Shown here: one piece after another, positions 1 through 7,612 of the stretch
Numbering within the stretch: position 1 is the first letter of the stretch
Layout: each line of letters starts with the position of its first letter
Source: JBDSLU01 sp039916225
GTDB lineage: Bacteria; Acidobacteriota; Vicinamibacteria; Vicinamibacterales; Vicinamibacteraceae
Direction of reading: 5' to 3'
Assembly: GCA_039916225.1 (NCBI GenBank)
Contig: JBDSLU010000124.1
Span: forward strand, 1-17,074
DNA length: 17,074 bases
The notes under the pieces: generated by a model
Seen by the model: only the letters and a program-made list of their open reading frames with translations
Told to the model about the DNA's origin: nothing
The model's database searches: none
Translations under genes and position numbers: made by a program

Positions 1-851
1 TGCACCTGCAGCCACTGCAGCGCGCCGTGCCGGGCGCCGCCGATCGGAGACCGGTGGAGCAGCGTGCCCAGCGCCTGCAGGATGTCGTTCAGTTCGAAGC
101 CGACCGCCTCGCCGGCCCGCCAGGCGCGGTCCCGGGCGGCGAAGGCCTCCGGCGCGCAGCCGGCAGTACCCAGGAGGTAGTCGCTGCCGTAGGCGACCAT
201 GTCGAGGGCGCGCTCGTGTCCGCTGTAGATGCGGAAGTCCGGCCGCGCGGCATCGCGCGCCTCGATGCGGGCCCATTCGGCGCCGCGATCGAGCGAGGCG
301 TGCACCAGCCCGCCGAGGCTGGGGATGTCGAGGAGCCGCGTCACGACGCCGGTCGAATACAAGGGCGCAGGCGCCTCGAAGGCGTCGGCCATCTCGATGA
401 CCAGGACGCCGCGATGGCCCGACGTGGCCTGACGCCACAGGTGCGCCAGTCCGTCGCCGTCGAGCGCGGCCAACTCGGCAATCGGCAGGAGTAGCGGCGT
501 GCCGCCCTGTCGGACTACCGCGTCGATGGCGCGGCCGTAGCGGACCGCCAAGGGTGCGGCGTCCTCGGTCGGCCACGTGCCGGCGATGAAGCGGCGGCCT
601 CGGGCGACGCCGGCGGCGGTGGCAAGGACGTCGGCCCGCTGCTCGCGCCCCAGTCGCTCGACCGATCCGCCAAAGAGGTTGACCGCCGGTGTCAGGCTGG
701 CGGCAAACGTCGCCTGCAGCCGGGCGTTCAGCCCGGACAGGTCGAGCCGGCCCAAGGGACCCAGCCACACAGGGAGGGCCCCGCAGCCGTCGATCGTCCG
801 GCTCGGCGTGAGATGCCGCAGGGCCAGCGTCAGCGGATGGTGCAAGTGCAT
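1..851 (-). CDS. DapA-superfamily (dihydrodipicolinate synthase-like) protein, 3' end outside window
   Basis: The minus-strand frame is open from ATG at 851 to the window edge (283 codons), with no stop. I translated it by hand from the reverse complement. It reads as a divergent class I aldolase TIM barrel of the DapA/N-acetylneuraminate lyase superfamily: an early strand near residues 22-32 (DGCGALPVWLGPL), a loop NLFGGSVERLG near 58 where DapA has its GTTGE-type loop, a segment LLDIPSLGGLVHASLDR at 172-188, then DFRIYSGHERALDMVAYGSDYLLG. Superfamily members cleave or condense 2-keto acids through a Schiff-base lysine. At the aligned position I see Val183, so lyase chemistry is doubtful. 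The start is uncertain: ATG 851 lacks a clear SD, and the frame stays open upstream to a stop near 962 with a GTG near 926. It is divergent from the peroxidase gene at 1027. Related proteins often sit near sugar transporters, which would fit the ABC genes here, but that is inference. Confidence 0.72.
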   Translation of the reverse strand, partial: MHLHHPLTLALRHLTPSRTIDGCGALPVWLGPLGRLDLSGLNARLQATFAASLTPAVNLFGGSVERLGREQRADVLATAAGVARGRRFIAGTWPTEDAAPLAVRYGRAIDAVVRQGGTPLLLPIAELAALDGDGLAHLWRQATSGHRGVLVIEMADAFEAPAPLYSTGVVTRLLDIPSLGGLVHASLDRGAEWARIEARDAARPDFRIYSGHERALDMVAYGSDYLLGTAGCAPEAFAARDRAWRAGEAVGFELNDILQALGTLLHRSPIGGARHGALQWLQV

Positions 852-988
852 ATCATATATCCGTTTGCGGCGACCTGCTCGCCCCGCATAGCGGCGATGC
901 GCAGAAACGTCTCCCCGTCGAACCACTCTCGCCGCCCGGCGTTGGGGTCCCGGTTCAAGTCAGCTCTGTCGCACCCGATTAGGTCCTT

Positions 989-1014
989 GTGTCGGCGTAC
1001 GCACTAGCCGGCAC
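989..1014 (+). other. Hairpin abutting the Shine-Dalgarno of the peroxidase gene
   Basis: GTGTCGGC (989-996) can pair with GCCGGCAC (1007-1014): 8 bp including one G·U, with a 10-nt loop that contains half of the palindrome GCGTACGC (995-1002). It ends immediately before the SD GGAGGAGA (1015-1022) and leaves the SD free. It could be a leader stem or an operator palindrome in the 175-nt divergent intergenic region, or chance in GC-rich DNA. I found no convincing -35/-10 pair in 852-1026. Confidence 0.25.
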
Positions 1015-1026
1015 GGAGGAGACGTC

Positions 1027-2112
1027 GTGCCCCTGACTGCCTTTCGGTCCACCCAGGTGGGCCCCCGAACGTTCGTCCTCGCGCTCGGCGTCTGCGCCTT
1101 CGGCCTCACCGTGGCGCTCCGGGCCAACGACGGCGCCGGCAGCAGCAAGGCGGCCGTACCGGCCGAGCGCGTGGCCAGCCAGCCCTTCCTCGCCAGCTAC
1201 ACGAGGCCGACGACCACGCCGTTTCCCGACGACAACGCCTACACGCCGGAGCGCGAAGCGCTCGGCCGGGCCCTCTTCTTCGATCCGCGCCTGTCGGGAT
1301 CCGGCTGGATCTCGTGCGCGTCGTGCCACAACCCGGGCCTCTCGTGGGGCGATGGCCTGCCGCGCGCCATCGGCCACGGCATGAAGACCCTCGGGCGCCG
1401 CACGCCGACCATCCTCAACCTGGCCTGGGGCCAGGCGTTCTTCTGGGACGGCCGCGCCGACACCCTCGAGGCGCAGGCGCTCGGCCCGATCCAGGCGGCC
1501 GGCGAGATGAACCTCGACCTGCCGACGATGATCGCGCGCATCGGCGCCATCGACGACTACCAGGCGCTCTTCGCCAAGGCCTATCCCGGTGAGCCGGTCG
1601 CGCCGGAGACGGTGGCCAAGGCCATCGCCACCTTCGAGCGCGGCGTCATCTCGGCCGAGGCGCCGTTCGATCGCTGGCTCGCCGGCGACGAAGCGGCCAT
1701 CAGCCCCGAGGCCAAGCGTGGCTTCGTCGTGTTCAATACCAAGGCCGCCTGCGCCAAGTGCCACAGCGGCTGGCGCTTCACCGACGACAGCTTCCACGAC
1801 ATCGGCGTCGTCGGCGAGGACGTCGGCCGCGGCGCCCTGCTCGCCGACATTCCCTCGGTGCAGCACGCCTTCAAGACGCCGACGCTGCGCGACGCCGACC
1901 GCCGCGGGCCGTACATGCACGATGGCTCGGTGGCCACACTCGACGCGGTGGTCGACTTCTACGATCGCGGCGGCCTGGCCGCCCGCGAGAGCCTGTCGAA
2001 CGACCTGAAGCCGCTCGGGCTGACCGGCGACGAGAAGCGCCAGTTGCTCGCCTTCATGCGCACGCTGACGAGCCCCGGTCGGTCCGTCCCGGTACCCGCG
2101 CTACCGCGCTGA
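1027..2112 (+). CDS. Di-haem cytochrome c peroxidase family protein (CcpA/MauG-like)
   Basis: Periplasmic di-haem c-type peroxidases reduce H2O2 to water with electrons from small c-type cytochromes or cupredoxins; MauG relatives use the same fold for protein oxidation. The 361-residue product starts with an export signal or anchor (hydrophobic 15-32). It carries two haem-binding CxxCH motifs, CASCH at 97-101 and CAKCH at 242-246, at the expected spacing for the two lobes. Family landmarks are GRALFFDPRLS (80-90), GRRTPTILN, FFWDGRADTLE, EAP-FDRWLAGD, FKTPTLRD and YMHDGS (296-301). Length is typical. Start is GTG 1027, chosen for the strong SD GGAGGAGA at 1015-1022. The cupredoxin gene follows after 43 nt and is a plausible electron donor. 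MauG-type specificity cannot be separated from a detoxifying peroxidase by eye. Confidence 0.93.
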   Translation: MPLTAFRSTQVGPRTFVLALGVCAFGLTVALRANDGAGSSKAAVPAERVASQPFLASYTRPTTTPFPDDNAYTPEREALGRALFFDPRLSGSGWISCASCHNPGLSWGDGLPRAIGHGMKTLGRRTPTILNLAWGQAFFWDGRADTLEAQALGPIQAAGEMNLDLPTMIARIGAIDDYQALFAKAYPGEPVAPETVAKAIATFERGVISAEAPFDRWLAGDEAAISPEAKRGFVVFNTKAACAKCHSGWRFTDDSFHDIGVVGEDVGRGALLADIPSVQHAFKTPTLRDADRRGPYMHDGSVATLDAVVDFYDRGGLAARESLSNDLKPLGLTGDEKRQLLAFMRTLTSPGRSVPVPALPR

Positions 2113-2155
2113 TCCGAATCGCAGAGACGCGGCTTCGTGCCGTAGGAGTCCGTTC

Positions 2156-2485
2156 ATGTTCCGCACCGCCCTTCGCACGTCGCTCGCCCTGGCCGCCGCC
2201 GTCGTCGCCACCACCGTGTGGCTGCAGGCCGCGTCGCACCCCGTCACGCAGAAGGGCAAGCTCTTCGCGCCCGGCATGATCAGCGTCAAGGTCGGCGAAG
2301 TGGTCGCCTTCAAGAACGACGACGACGTGACCCACAACGCCTTCTCGACCTCGAAGGGCAACGAGTTCAACGCCAAGGCGCAGACACCGGGCAGCACGTC
2401 CGAGGTGGTGTTCAAGGCCAAGGGCAAGGTCGCCGTGAAGTGCGCATTCCATCCAGGGATGTCGCTGACCGTCAACGTCGAATAG
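2156..2485 (+). CDS. Small exported cupredoxin (plastocyanin/amicyanin-like blue copper protein)
   Basis: This is a 109-residue protein with an N-terminal signal peptide (hydrophobic 8-25, likely cleavage after the AAS region) and one cupredoxin domain. Type 1 copper ligands are all visible: His60 in DVTHNAF, then Cys96, His99 and Met102 in KCAFHPGM, the compact C-x2-H-x2-M loop of the amicyanin type. VKVGEVVAFKNDDD is the usual strand and turn before the first His. It probably carries electrons in the periplasm. The gene sits 43 nt behind the di-haem peroxidase, suggesting it feeds that enzyme. ATG 2156 is preceded by AGGAG at 2144-2148 (7-nt spacing), which fixes the start. Confidence 0.92.
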   Translation: MFRTALRTSLALAAAVVATTVWLQAASHPVTQKGKLFAPGMISVKVGEVVAFKNDDDVTHNAFSTSKGNEFNAKAQTPGSTSEVVFKAKGKVAVKCAFHPGMSLTVNVE

Positions 2486-2520
2486 TCCGCGAGCCCGACG
2501 GCCAAGGGCCCGACCCTGTC

Positions 2521-4047
2521 ATGCGCCTCATCTCCTGGAACGATCGCAGCCTCCGCACGCGGCTGATGACCACCTTCATCGCGGTGGTGATCCTCAGTTC
2601 GGTCGTCGGCGGGTTCGCCGTGCTCCAGCTCGGCCGCGTCAACGCCACGACCGCCAACGTCACGCGGCGGGCGTTGCCCAGCGTCCGCGCGCTCGGCAGC
2701 ATCAGCCTGGCGACGGCCCGGTTCCGGATGGCGATGCTCCAGTTCGTGGCCGCCTCCGAGGCCGAGCGGGCGTCGGCCACCGAGGCGATGGACAAGGCCC
2801 TCTTGGCCATCGAGCACGAGCAGAAACTCTACGAGCCGCTGATCGCGTCGTCCTACGAGAAGCAGACCTATAACGAGTTCATGTCTTCGTGGTCGGAGTA
2901 CATGATGGCCCACGTCACCGCCCTCGGGCTGGTGGTGGAGGGCAAGGCGGGCGAGGCCCGCGCCGTCATGGCCGGCGACGCCCAGAAGCAGTTCGATGCC
3001 TCGGCCGAACGCCTGGGCATGCTGATCGAGCAGAACCGCATCAACGCCGAAGCGGCCCAGGCGAGCAGCGAAGAAATCGCCCAGTCGGCCCGCTGGTGGG
3101 TGCTGACGCTGATGGCTGGTGTCCTGGTCGTCGGCAGCGGGCTGGCCTGGCTGGTCATCGGCGCGGTCAACCGGCTGCTCGGCCTCGTCGCCACCGATAT
3201 CGCCGGCAGCGCCGAGACGCTGGTGGCGGCCGCCGGCGACGCCTCGCGGGCGTCGGACGCGCTGTCGCGATCGGCCGGTGAGCAGGCGTCGTCGCTCGAA
3301 GAAACCTCGAGGACGATGGCGCAGATTTCCACCACGACGCGCACCAACGCCAAGCACGCCCATGACGCGGCGTCGCTCGTGACCGAGGCAGCTGTGTTGA
3401 TTCGGAGCTCGAATGAAGCCCTCGAGGCGATGGTGACGTCGATGAGCGGCATCGAAGACGCCAGCTCGCGAGTCACCCGGATCATCCGCACCATCGACGA
3501 AATCGCCTTCCAGACCAACATCCTGGCCCTCAATGCCGCCGTCGAAGCGGCCCGTGCCGGCGAAGCCGGGGCCGGCTTCGCGGTCGTCGCCGAGGAAGTG
3601 CGCCGGCTGGCGCAGCGCTCGGCGCAGGCGGCCCGTGACACCGCGACGCTCATCGAGGAGTCAAGCGACCGCGCCCGTGAGGGCACGACGCGGCTCAAGC
3701 ACGTGTCGTCGGCGGTGGCCGCCTTCACGCGCCAGATGTCCGGCGTCCAGGATCTGGTGCAGACCATCCGCACCTCGAGCGATCAGCAGATGAGCGGCAT
3801 CGACCAGGTCTCCCGCAGCGTCGAGGGGATGACCCGCACGACGCAGGCGGCGGCCGAATCGGCCGAAGCCAGCGCGACGGCCGGCGATCGGCTGAGCGTG
3901 CAGGCCGAGGCGGCCCGGACGCAGTCGCGGCAGCTCGCCGCACTGGTGCGCGGTCGCCGGGGCCGATCCAAGGCCAAGGCCGCCCTGCCGCCGGCTGCGA
4001 CGCCGGCCGCCCCGGCGGCCACCGCCGCGCCCGGCGTCGCCGCCTGA
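2521..4047 (+). CDS. Methyl-accepting chemotaxis protein without an evident HAMP domain
   Basis: This is a 508-residue transmembrane chemoreceptor. It has TM1 at about 15-37, a helical periplasmic sensor of the four-helix-bundle type (about 38-190), TM2 at about 192-215, and a cytoplasmic signalling coiled coil. The hairpin tip that binds CheA/CheW is intact: IDEIAFQTNILALNAAVEAA at about 325-344, followed by GAGFAVVAEEVRRLA. Between TM2 and the coiled coil there is only a short NRLLGLVATDIAGSAETL linker, so a full ~50-residue HAMP is not seen. The tail is basic and then Pro/Ala-rich, with no C-terminal NWETF-type methyltransferase tether. ATG 2521 follows the cupredoxin stop by 35 nt; the SD is weak (AAGGG, 2504-2508). 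It lies directly upstream of a periplasmic sugar-binding lipoprotein, so the two may share a ligand. The reading frame is open upstream of 2521, but that part overlaps the cupredoxin gene and is not coding. Confidence 0.92.
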   Translation: MRLISWNDRSLRTRLMTTFIAVVILSSVVGGFAVLQLGRVNATTANVTRRALPSVRALGSISLATARFRMAMLQFVAASEAERASATEAMDKALLAIEHEQKLYEPLIASSYEKQTYNEFMSSWSEYMMAHVTALGLVVEGKAGEARAVMAGDAQKQFDASAERLGMLIEQNRINAEAAQASSEEIAQSARWWVLTLMAGVLVVGSGLAWLVIGAVNRLLGLVATDIAGSAETLVAAAGDASRASDALSRSAGEQASSLEETSRTMAQISTTTRTNAKHAHDAASLVTEAAVLIRSSNEALEAMVTSMSGIEDASSRVTRIIRTIDEIAFQTNILALNAAVEAARAGEAGAGFAVVAEEVRRLAQRSAQAARDTATLIEESSDRAREGTTRLKHVSSAVAAFTRQMSGVQDLVQTIRTSSDQQMSGIDQVSRSVEGMTRTTQAAAESAEASATAGDRLSVQAEAARTQSRQLAALVRGRRGRSKAKAALPPAATPAAPAATAAPGVAA

Positions 4048-4051
4048 CGCA

Positions 4052-4067
4052 CCGGCCTTGCGGCCGG
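4052..4067 (+). other. Perfect 6-bp GC hairpin just after the chemoreceptor stop
   Basis: CCGGCC (4052-4057), loop TTGC, GGCCGG (4062-4067) begins 5 nt after the TGA at 4045-4047 and lies in the 46-nt gap before the binding-protein gene. There is no T tract, so it is a weak terminator at best; it could instead protect or process the transcript. Confidence 0.3.
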
Positions 4068-4093
4068 CCCGTCCGCGCGATACCTTCTCGGGC

Positions 4094-5128
4094 GTGCCCC
4101 CATCACGAACCGGGTTGGTCTGGAGCCTCGCCCTCTCCGCGCTGATTGGCCTTTCCGCCTGCGGCGGCTCGTCCAAACCCGCTGACGGCGGCGCCGGCAC
4201 GCCGACCGCCGGCAAGCCGCGCTATCAGATTGCCGTGATCCCCAAGGGGACCAGCCACGACTTCTGGAAGACGATCCACGCCGGCGCGATCAAGGCCGAG
4301 CGTGAGCTGCAGGCGCAGGGTGTCGACGCCCACGTGCTGTGGAAGGGCCCCCTCCGCGAAGACGACCGCGAGCAACAGATCCAGGTCGTCGAAGGATTCC
4401 AGAGCCAGGGCATCAGCGCCATCGTGCTGGCCCCGCTCGACGCCCGGGCGCTGGTCCGGCCGGTCGAGGAAGCGACGCGCGCCGGCATCCCGGTGGTCAT
4501 CTTCGACTCGGCCCTCGAGTCGAAGGCCGCCGTCAGCTACGTCGCCACCGACAACCTGAAGGGCGGTCGGCTCGCCGGCGACTACATGGGCAAGCTGCTC
4601 AAGGGCAAGGGCAAGGTCCTGATGCTGCGCTATCAGGAAGGGTCGGCTTCGACCGAAGCCCGCGAGCAGGGCTTCCTCGAGGCGCTGAAGGCCGGTTTCC
4701 CAGGCGTCACGGTGATTTCCTCGGATCAGCACGCCGGCCCGACCCGCGACACCGCCAAGCGCGTCGCCGAGAACCTGCTGAACCGGTATCCCGACCTGCA
4801 AGGCGTCTACTGCGTCAACGAGTCGTCGGCGGCCGGCATGCTGCTGGCGCTCCAGGATCTCGGCCGCGCCGGCAAAATGGCGTTCCTCGGCTTCGACGCC
4901 CACCCGGTGTTCGTCGAGGCGATGGCCAAGGGCGAGATGTCGGGCTTCGTCCTCCAGGATCCGTTCGGGATGGGGTATCTCGCGGTCAAGACGGCCGTGC
5001 AGCACCTGCAGGGGCAGAAAGTGCCGGCGATGATCGATACCGGGGTGCACGTCATCACCCCCGAGAACGTCAAGACGCCGGAGATGGTGCAGCTGCTCGA
5101 TCCGCCCGTCGCCCAGTACCTGAAGTAG
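4094..5128 (+). CDS. Sugar ABC transporter substrate-binding lipoprotein (Peripla_BP_4, ribose/xylose type)
   Basis: This is a type I periplasmic binding protein of the CUT2 class (RbsB/XylF-like), expected to capture a monosaccharide and deliver it to the downstream permease. Start is GTG 4094, giving 344 residues with a lipoprotein signal: hydrophobic 8-19 and lipobox LSAC with Cys23 as the lipidation site. An earlier in-frame TTG at 4058 would add 12 residues unlike a signal peptide. The mature part begins YQIAVIPKGTSHDFWKTIHAG, a typical first strand and helix, then AIVLAPLDA, PVVIFDSAL, VATDNLKGGRLAGDYM, GVYCVNESSAAGMLLAL and AFLGFDAHP, the family's hinge and sugar-pocket landmarks. The gene ends 14 nt before the ATPase. 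The exact sugar cannot be read from sequence. Confidence 0.93.
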   Translation: MPPSRTGLVWSLALSALIGLSACGGSSKPADGGAGTPTAGKPRYQIAVIPKGTSHDFWKTIHAGAIKAERELQAQGVDAHVLWKGPLREDDREQQIQVVEGFQSQGISAIVLAPLDARALVRPVEEATRAGIPVVIFDSALESKAAVSYVATDNLKGGRLAGDYMGKLLKGKGKVLMLRYQEGSASTEAREQGFLEALKAGFPGVTVISSDQHAGPTRDTAKRVAENLLNRYPDLQGVYCVNESSAAGMLLALQDLGRAGKMAFLGFDAHPVFVEAMAKGEMSGFVLQDPFGMGYLAVKTAVQHLQGQKVPAMIDTGVHVITPENVKTPEMVQLLDPPVAQYLK

Positions 5129-5142
5129 GGAAGGGCAGCCCA

Positions 5143-6624
5143 GTGCTCGTCCTTTCGGGACTTCGCAAGCGCTTCGGCGCGACGGTGGCGCTCGACGGCG
5201 TCGACGTGAACCTGGCGCCGGGCGAGGTGCACGCGCTGATCGGCGAGAACGGCGCCGGCAAGAGCACCCTGCTCAACGTGATCGCCGGCGGGCTCTTGCC
5301 CGACGCCGGGACGATGCAGGTCAACGGCGCGCCCTACGCGCCGTCCTCGCCGCTGGCCGCGCGCCATGCCGGCGTCGCCCTGATCCACCAGGAGCTGTCG
5401 CTCTGCTCCCACCTCACGGTGGCCGAGAACATCCTGATGGGGCTGGAGCCGGCGCACGGCGGCTGGCTCGATCGCGCGGCGATGCGGCGCGAGGCGGCGC
5501 GCCTGCTGGAGAGCTTCACGCATCCCGACCTGGCGCCCGATCGCGTCGTCGGCACGCTGCCCATCGCCGCCCGCCAGGTCGTCGAGATCCTGCGTGCGAT
5601 CGCGGCGCGTGCGTCGATCGTGCTGATGGACGAGCCGACCAGCAGCCTGCCGCGCGAGGACGTGACGCGCCTGTTCGCGCTCATCCGCCGCCTCAAGGCG
5701 GGCGGGGTGACCATCGTCTACATCAGCCACTTCCTCGAGGAAGTGCGCGAGATCGCCGACCGCTACACGGTGCTCCGCGACGGCCGCAGCGTGGCGAGCG
5801 GCACGCTGACCGACGTCACCAACGAGGCGCTCATCGCCCACATGGTCGGACGCCCCGTCGACGCGCTCTTTCCGGAGCGCGCGCCGGCCCCGCGCGAGGA
5901 GGTGCTGGTCGACGTCGTCGACGTGGCCGCGCCGCCCGCCGTGCGTCGCGCCGCCTTCCGGCTGCGCCGCGGCGAGATCCTCGGCGTCGCCGGTCTCGTC
6001 GGCTCCGGCCGCACCGAGACGATCCGCGCCCTGATGGGCCTGGAGCCGGCCGAGGGCGGGGAAGTGCGCGTGCGCGGCCGGCGTCTCGCCCGCACGGCGT
6101 CGCCGTCGGTGCGACTGGCCGCCGGCTTCGGCTACCTGAGCGAGGATCGCAAGGGCGAGGGGCTGTCGCTCGATCTCTCGCTCGCCGACAACATCACCTG
6201 CACGCGCTATCGCGCCTGCTCGACGCGCGGCTGGCTGCGCCGCGGCGCGCAGCGCGATCAGACGCGCCACTGGCTCGACGTCCTCGCGGTCAAGGCGCGC
6301 AGCCCGTGGCAGGCCGCTCGCACGTTGTCGGGCGGCAACCAGCAGAAAGTGGCGATGGCGCGGCTGCTGCACCAGGAAGCCGATGTCCTGCTCCTCGATG
6401 AGCCGACCAAAGGCATCGACATCGGGAGCAAGGTCGAAATCTATCGCGCCATCGTCGCCTGCGCGACGCGTGGCGCCGGTGTGGTGATGGTCAGTTCCTA
6501 CTTGCCCGAGTTGTTCGGCGTGTGTCACTCGCTGGCCGTGATGTGCCGCGGCCGGCTCACGCCGGTCCGCCCGATCCACGACTGGACCCCGGAATCGGTG
6601 ATGGAGGCGGCGATTGGCGGGTGA
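5143..6624 (+). CDS. Sugar ABC transporter ATP-binding protein, double-domain (RbsA/XylG/MglA type)
   Basis: This is a 493-residue tandem ATPase that powers CUT2 sugar import. Domain 1 has Walker A GENGAGKST (34-42), Q-loop IHQELSL, Walker B VLMDEPTSSL (Asp163, Glu164) and H-loop ISHFLEEV. Its signature is degenerate (LPIAARQVVEI), as is common in this family. Domain 2 has the expected non-canonical Walker A GLVGSGRTE (284-292), a perfect signature LSGGNQQKV (395-403), Walker B LLLDEPTKGID (Asp419, Glu420) and Ser in place of the H-loop His (VSSYLPE). This asymmetry is usual for RbsA-like proteins. Start is GTG 5143, with the purine-rich GGGAAGGG at 5128-5135. The frame is open far upstream through the binding-protein gene, but the homologous N-terminus begins here. 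Its 3' end overlaps the permease start. Confidence 0.94.
   Translation: MLVLSGLRKRFGATVALDGVDVNLAPGEVHALIGENGAGKSTLLNVIAGGLLPDAGTMQVNGAPYAPSSPLAARHAGVALIHQELSLCSHLTVAENILMGLEPAHGGWLDRAAMRREAARLLESFTHPDLAPDRVVGTLPIAARQVVEILRAIAARASIVLMDEPTSSLPREDVTRLFALIRRLKAGGVTIVYISHFLEEVREIADRYTVLRDGRSVASGTLTDVTNEALIAHMVGRPVDALFPERAPAPREEVLVDVVDVAAPPAVRRAAFRLRRGEILGVAGLVGSGRTETIRALMGLEPAEGGEVRVRGRRLARTASPSVRLAAGFGYLSEDRKGEGLSLDLSLADNITCTRYRACSTRGWLRRGAQRDQTRHWLDVLAVKARSPWQAARTLSGGNQQKVAMARLLHQEADVLLLDEPTKGIDIGSKVEIYRAIVACATRGAGVVMVSSYLPELFGVCHSLAVMCRGRLTPVRPIHDWTPESVMEAAIGG
6603..6607 (+). promoter_or_regulatory. Shine-Dalgarno deciding the permease start
   Basis: GGAGG lies inside the last codons of the ATPase gene, 6 nt before TTG 6614. 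This favours a TTG start that overlaps the ATPase by 11 nt, and translational coupling, over the in-frame GTG at 6629, which has only a weak GGCGGG upstream. Confidence 0.55.
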
Positions 6625-7597
6625 CACGGTGTCCGGCTCGCGCTACGGCCGCCTGCTCATCACACTGGCGCCGCTCCTCGGCCTGCTCATCGTCGTCGGC
6701 GCCTTCGCGCTGATGAGCGACGCACCCGAGCAGTACCTCTCGGTTCGCAACCTGCGCATCGTTCTCGCCCAGACCGTGATCGTCGCGCTCGGCGCGATCG
6801 GGATGACGATGATCATCGTGTCCGGCGGCATCGATTTGTCGGTCGGCTCGTCGATTGCGCTGACCAGCGTGGTGACGGCGGTGCTGCTGCGCGATGGCTA
6901 CGGTCCGGTGGCCGCGGTCGCCGCGGGCGTCGCCATGGGCGGCGTGGTCGGCGTCTTGAACGGCATGGCCATCACCATGCTGCGGGTCCTGCCGTTCATC
7001 GCCACCCTCGGCATGCTCGGCGTGGCGCGGGGCGCCGCGAAGTGGCTGGGCGATCAGCAGACCGTCAACGTGCCGCCGACGTGGGTCAACGAGCTGGCCG
7101 TCACGTTTCCGACACCGAGCTGGCTGCTCGTCGCGCCCGGGATCTGGCTGACGCTGGTGCTGGCCATCGTGATGACGGTGGTGCTGGTGCGGACGGTATT
7201 CGGCCGCCGCGTCTTCGCCATCGGCTCGAACGAGGCGGCGGCGCGCGCCTGCGGCGTCGCCACCAATCGCCTCAAGGTCGCCATCTACGGCCTGGCCGGC
7301 CTCTTCTTCGGGCTCTCGGGCGTGATGCAGATGTCACGGCTGCGGCAGGGCGATCCGACCGTCGCCATCGGCACCGAGTTGGACGTCATCGCCGCCGTGG
7401 TGATCGGCGGCGGCAGTCTGGCCGGCGGACAGGGGACGATTGCCGGCGCGATGGTCGGCGCCCTGACGATGGCTTTCCTCCGCAACGGCACCCAGCAGAT
7501 GGGATGGCCGAACTACATCCAGGAAATCATCATCGGCATCATCATCGTGCTGGCCGTCGCCGCCGATCGCGTGCGGCGGGCTCGTGCCGGCGTGTAA
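6614..7597 (+). CDS. Sugar ABC transporter permease (BPD_transp_2, RbsC-like)
   Basis: This is a polytopic inner-membrane protein of about 327 residues, with roughly 9-10 hydrophobic segments. Family landmarks are GMTMIIVSGGIDLSVGS (GGIDLSVGS begins at about residue 71), the cytoplasmic coupling loop GRRVFAIGSNEAAARACGV, and VIGGGSLAGGQGTIAGAMVGA near the C-terminus. As the permease of a CUT2 importer it would pair with the ATPase and lipoprotein encoded just before it. TTG 6614 is taken as start because of the well-placed GGAGG; GTG 6629, 4 nt after the ATPase stop, would shorten it by five residues. No second permease gene is present, so the channel is probably a homodimer, as usual for this class. 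The next gene follows after 15 nt in the same frame. Confidence 0.93.
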   Translation: MAGDTVSGSRYGRLLITLAPLLGLLIVVGAFALMSDAPEQYLSVRNLRIVLAQTVIVALGAIGMTMIIVSGGIDLSVGSSIALTSVVTAVLLRDGYGPVAAVAAGVAMGGVVGVLNGMAITMLRVLPFIATLGMLGVARGAAKWLGDQQTVNVPPTWVNELAVTFPTPSWLLVAPGIWLTLVLAIVMTVVLVRTVFGRRVFAIGSNEAAARACGVATNRLKVAIYGLAGLFFGLSGVMQMSRLRQGDPTVAIGTELDVIAAVVIGGGSLAGGQGTIAGAMVGALTMAFLRNGTQQMGWPNYIQEIIIGIIIVLAVAADRVRRARAGV

Positions 7598-7612
7598 AGG
7601 GCGGGGCGCGTC

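Noticed and set aside
27..494. Plus-strand open frame of 155 codons at the left edge
   Set aside because: It is the antisense shadow of the DapA-like gene; the product is Arg/Gly/Ala-rich with no family features, while the minus frame has clear strand and helix motifs.
2218..2520. N-terminal extension of the MCP frame into the cupredoxin gene
   Set aside because: The frame is open by chance in GC-rich DNA; the extension is Arg/Gln-rich and overlaps a cupredoxin with all copper ligands, and the real receptor begins with a TM helix after ATG 2521.
4339..5142. Long upstream extension of the ABC ATPase frame
   Set aside because: It overlaps the binding-lipoprotein gene in another frame and is low-complexity Arg/Pro/Gly; the ATPase family N-terminus begins at GTG 5143.
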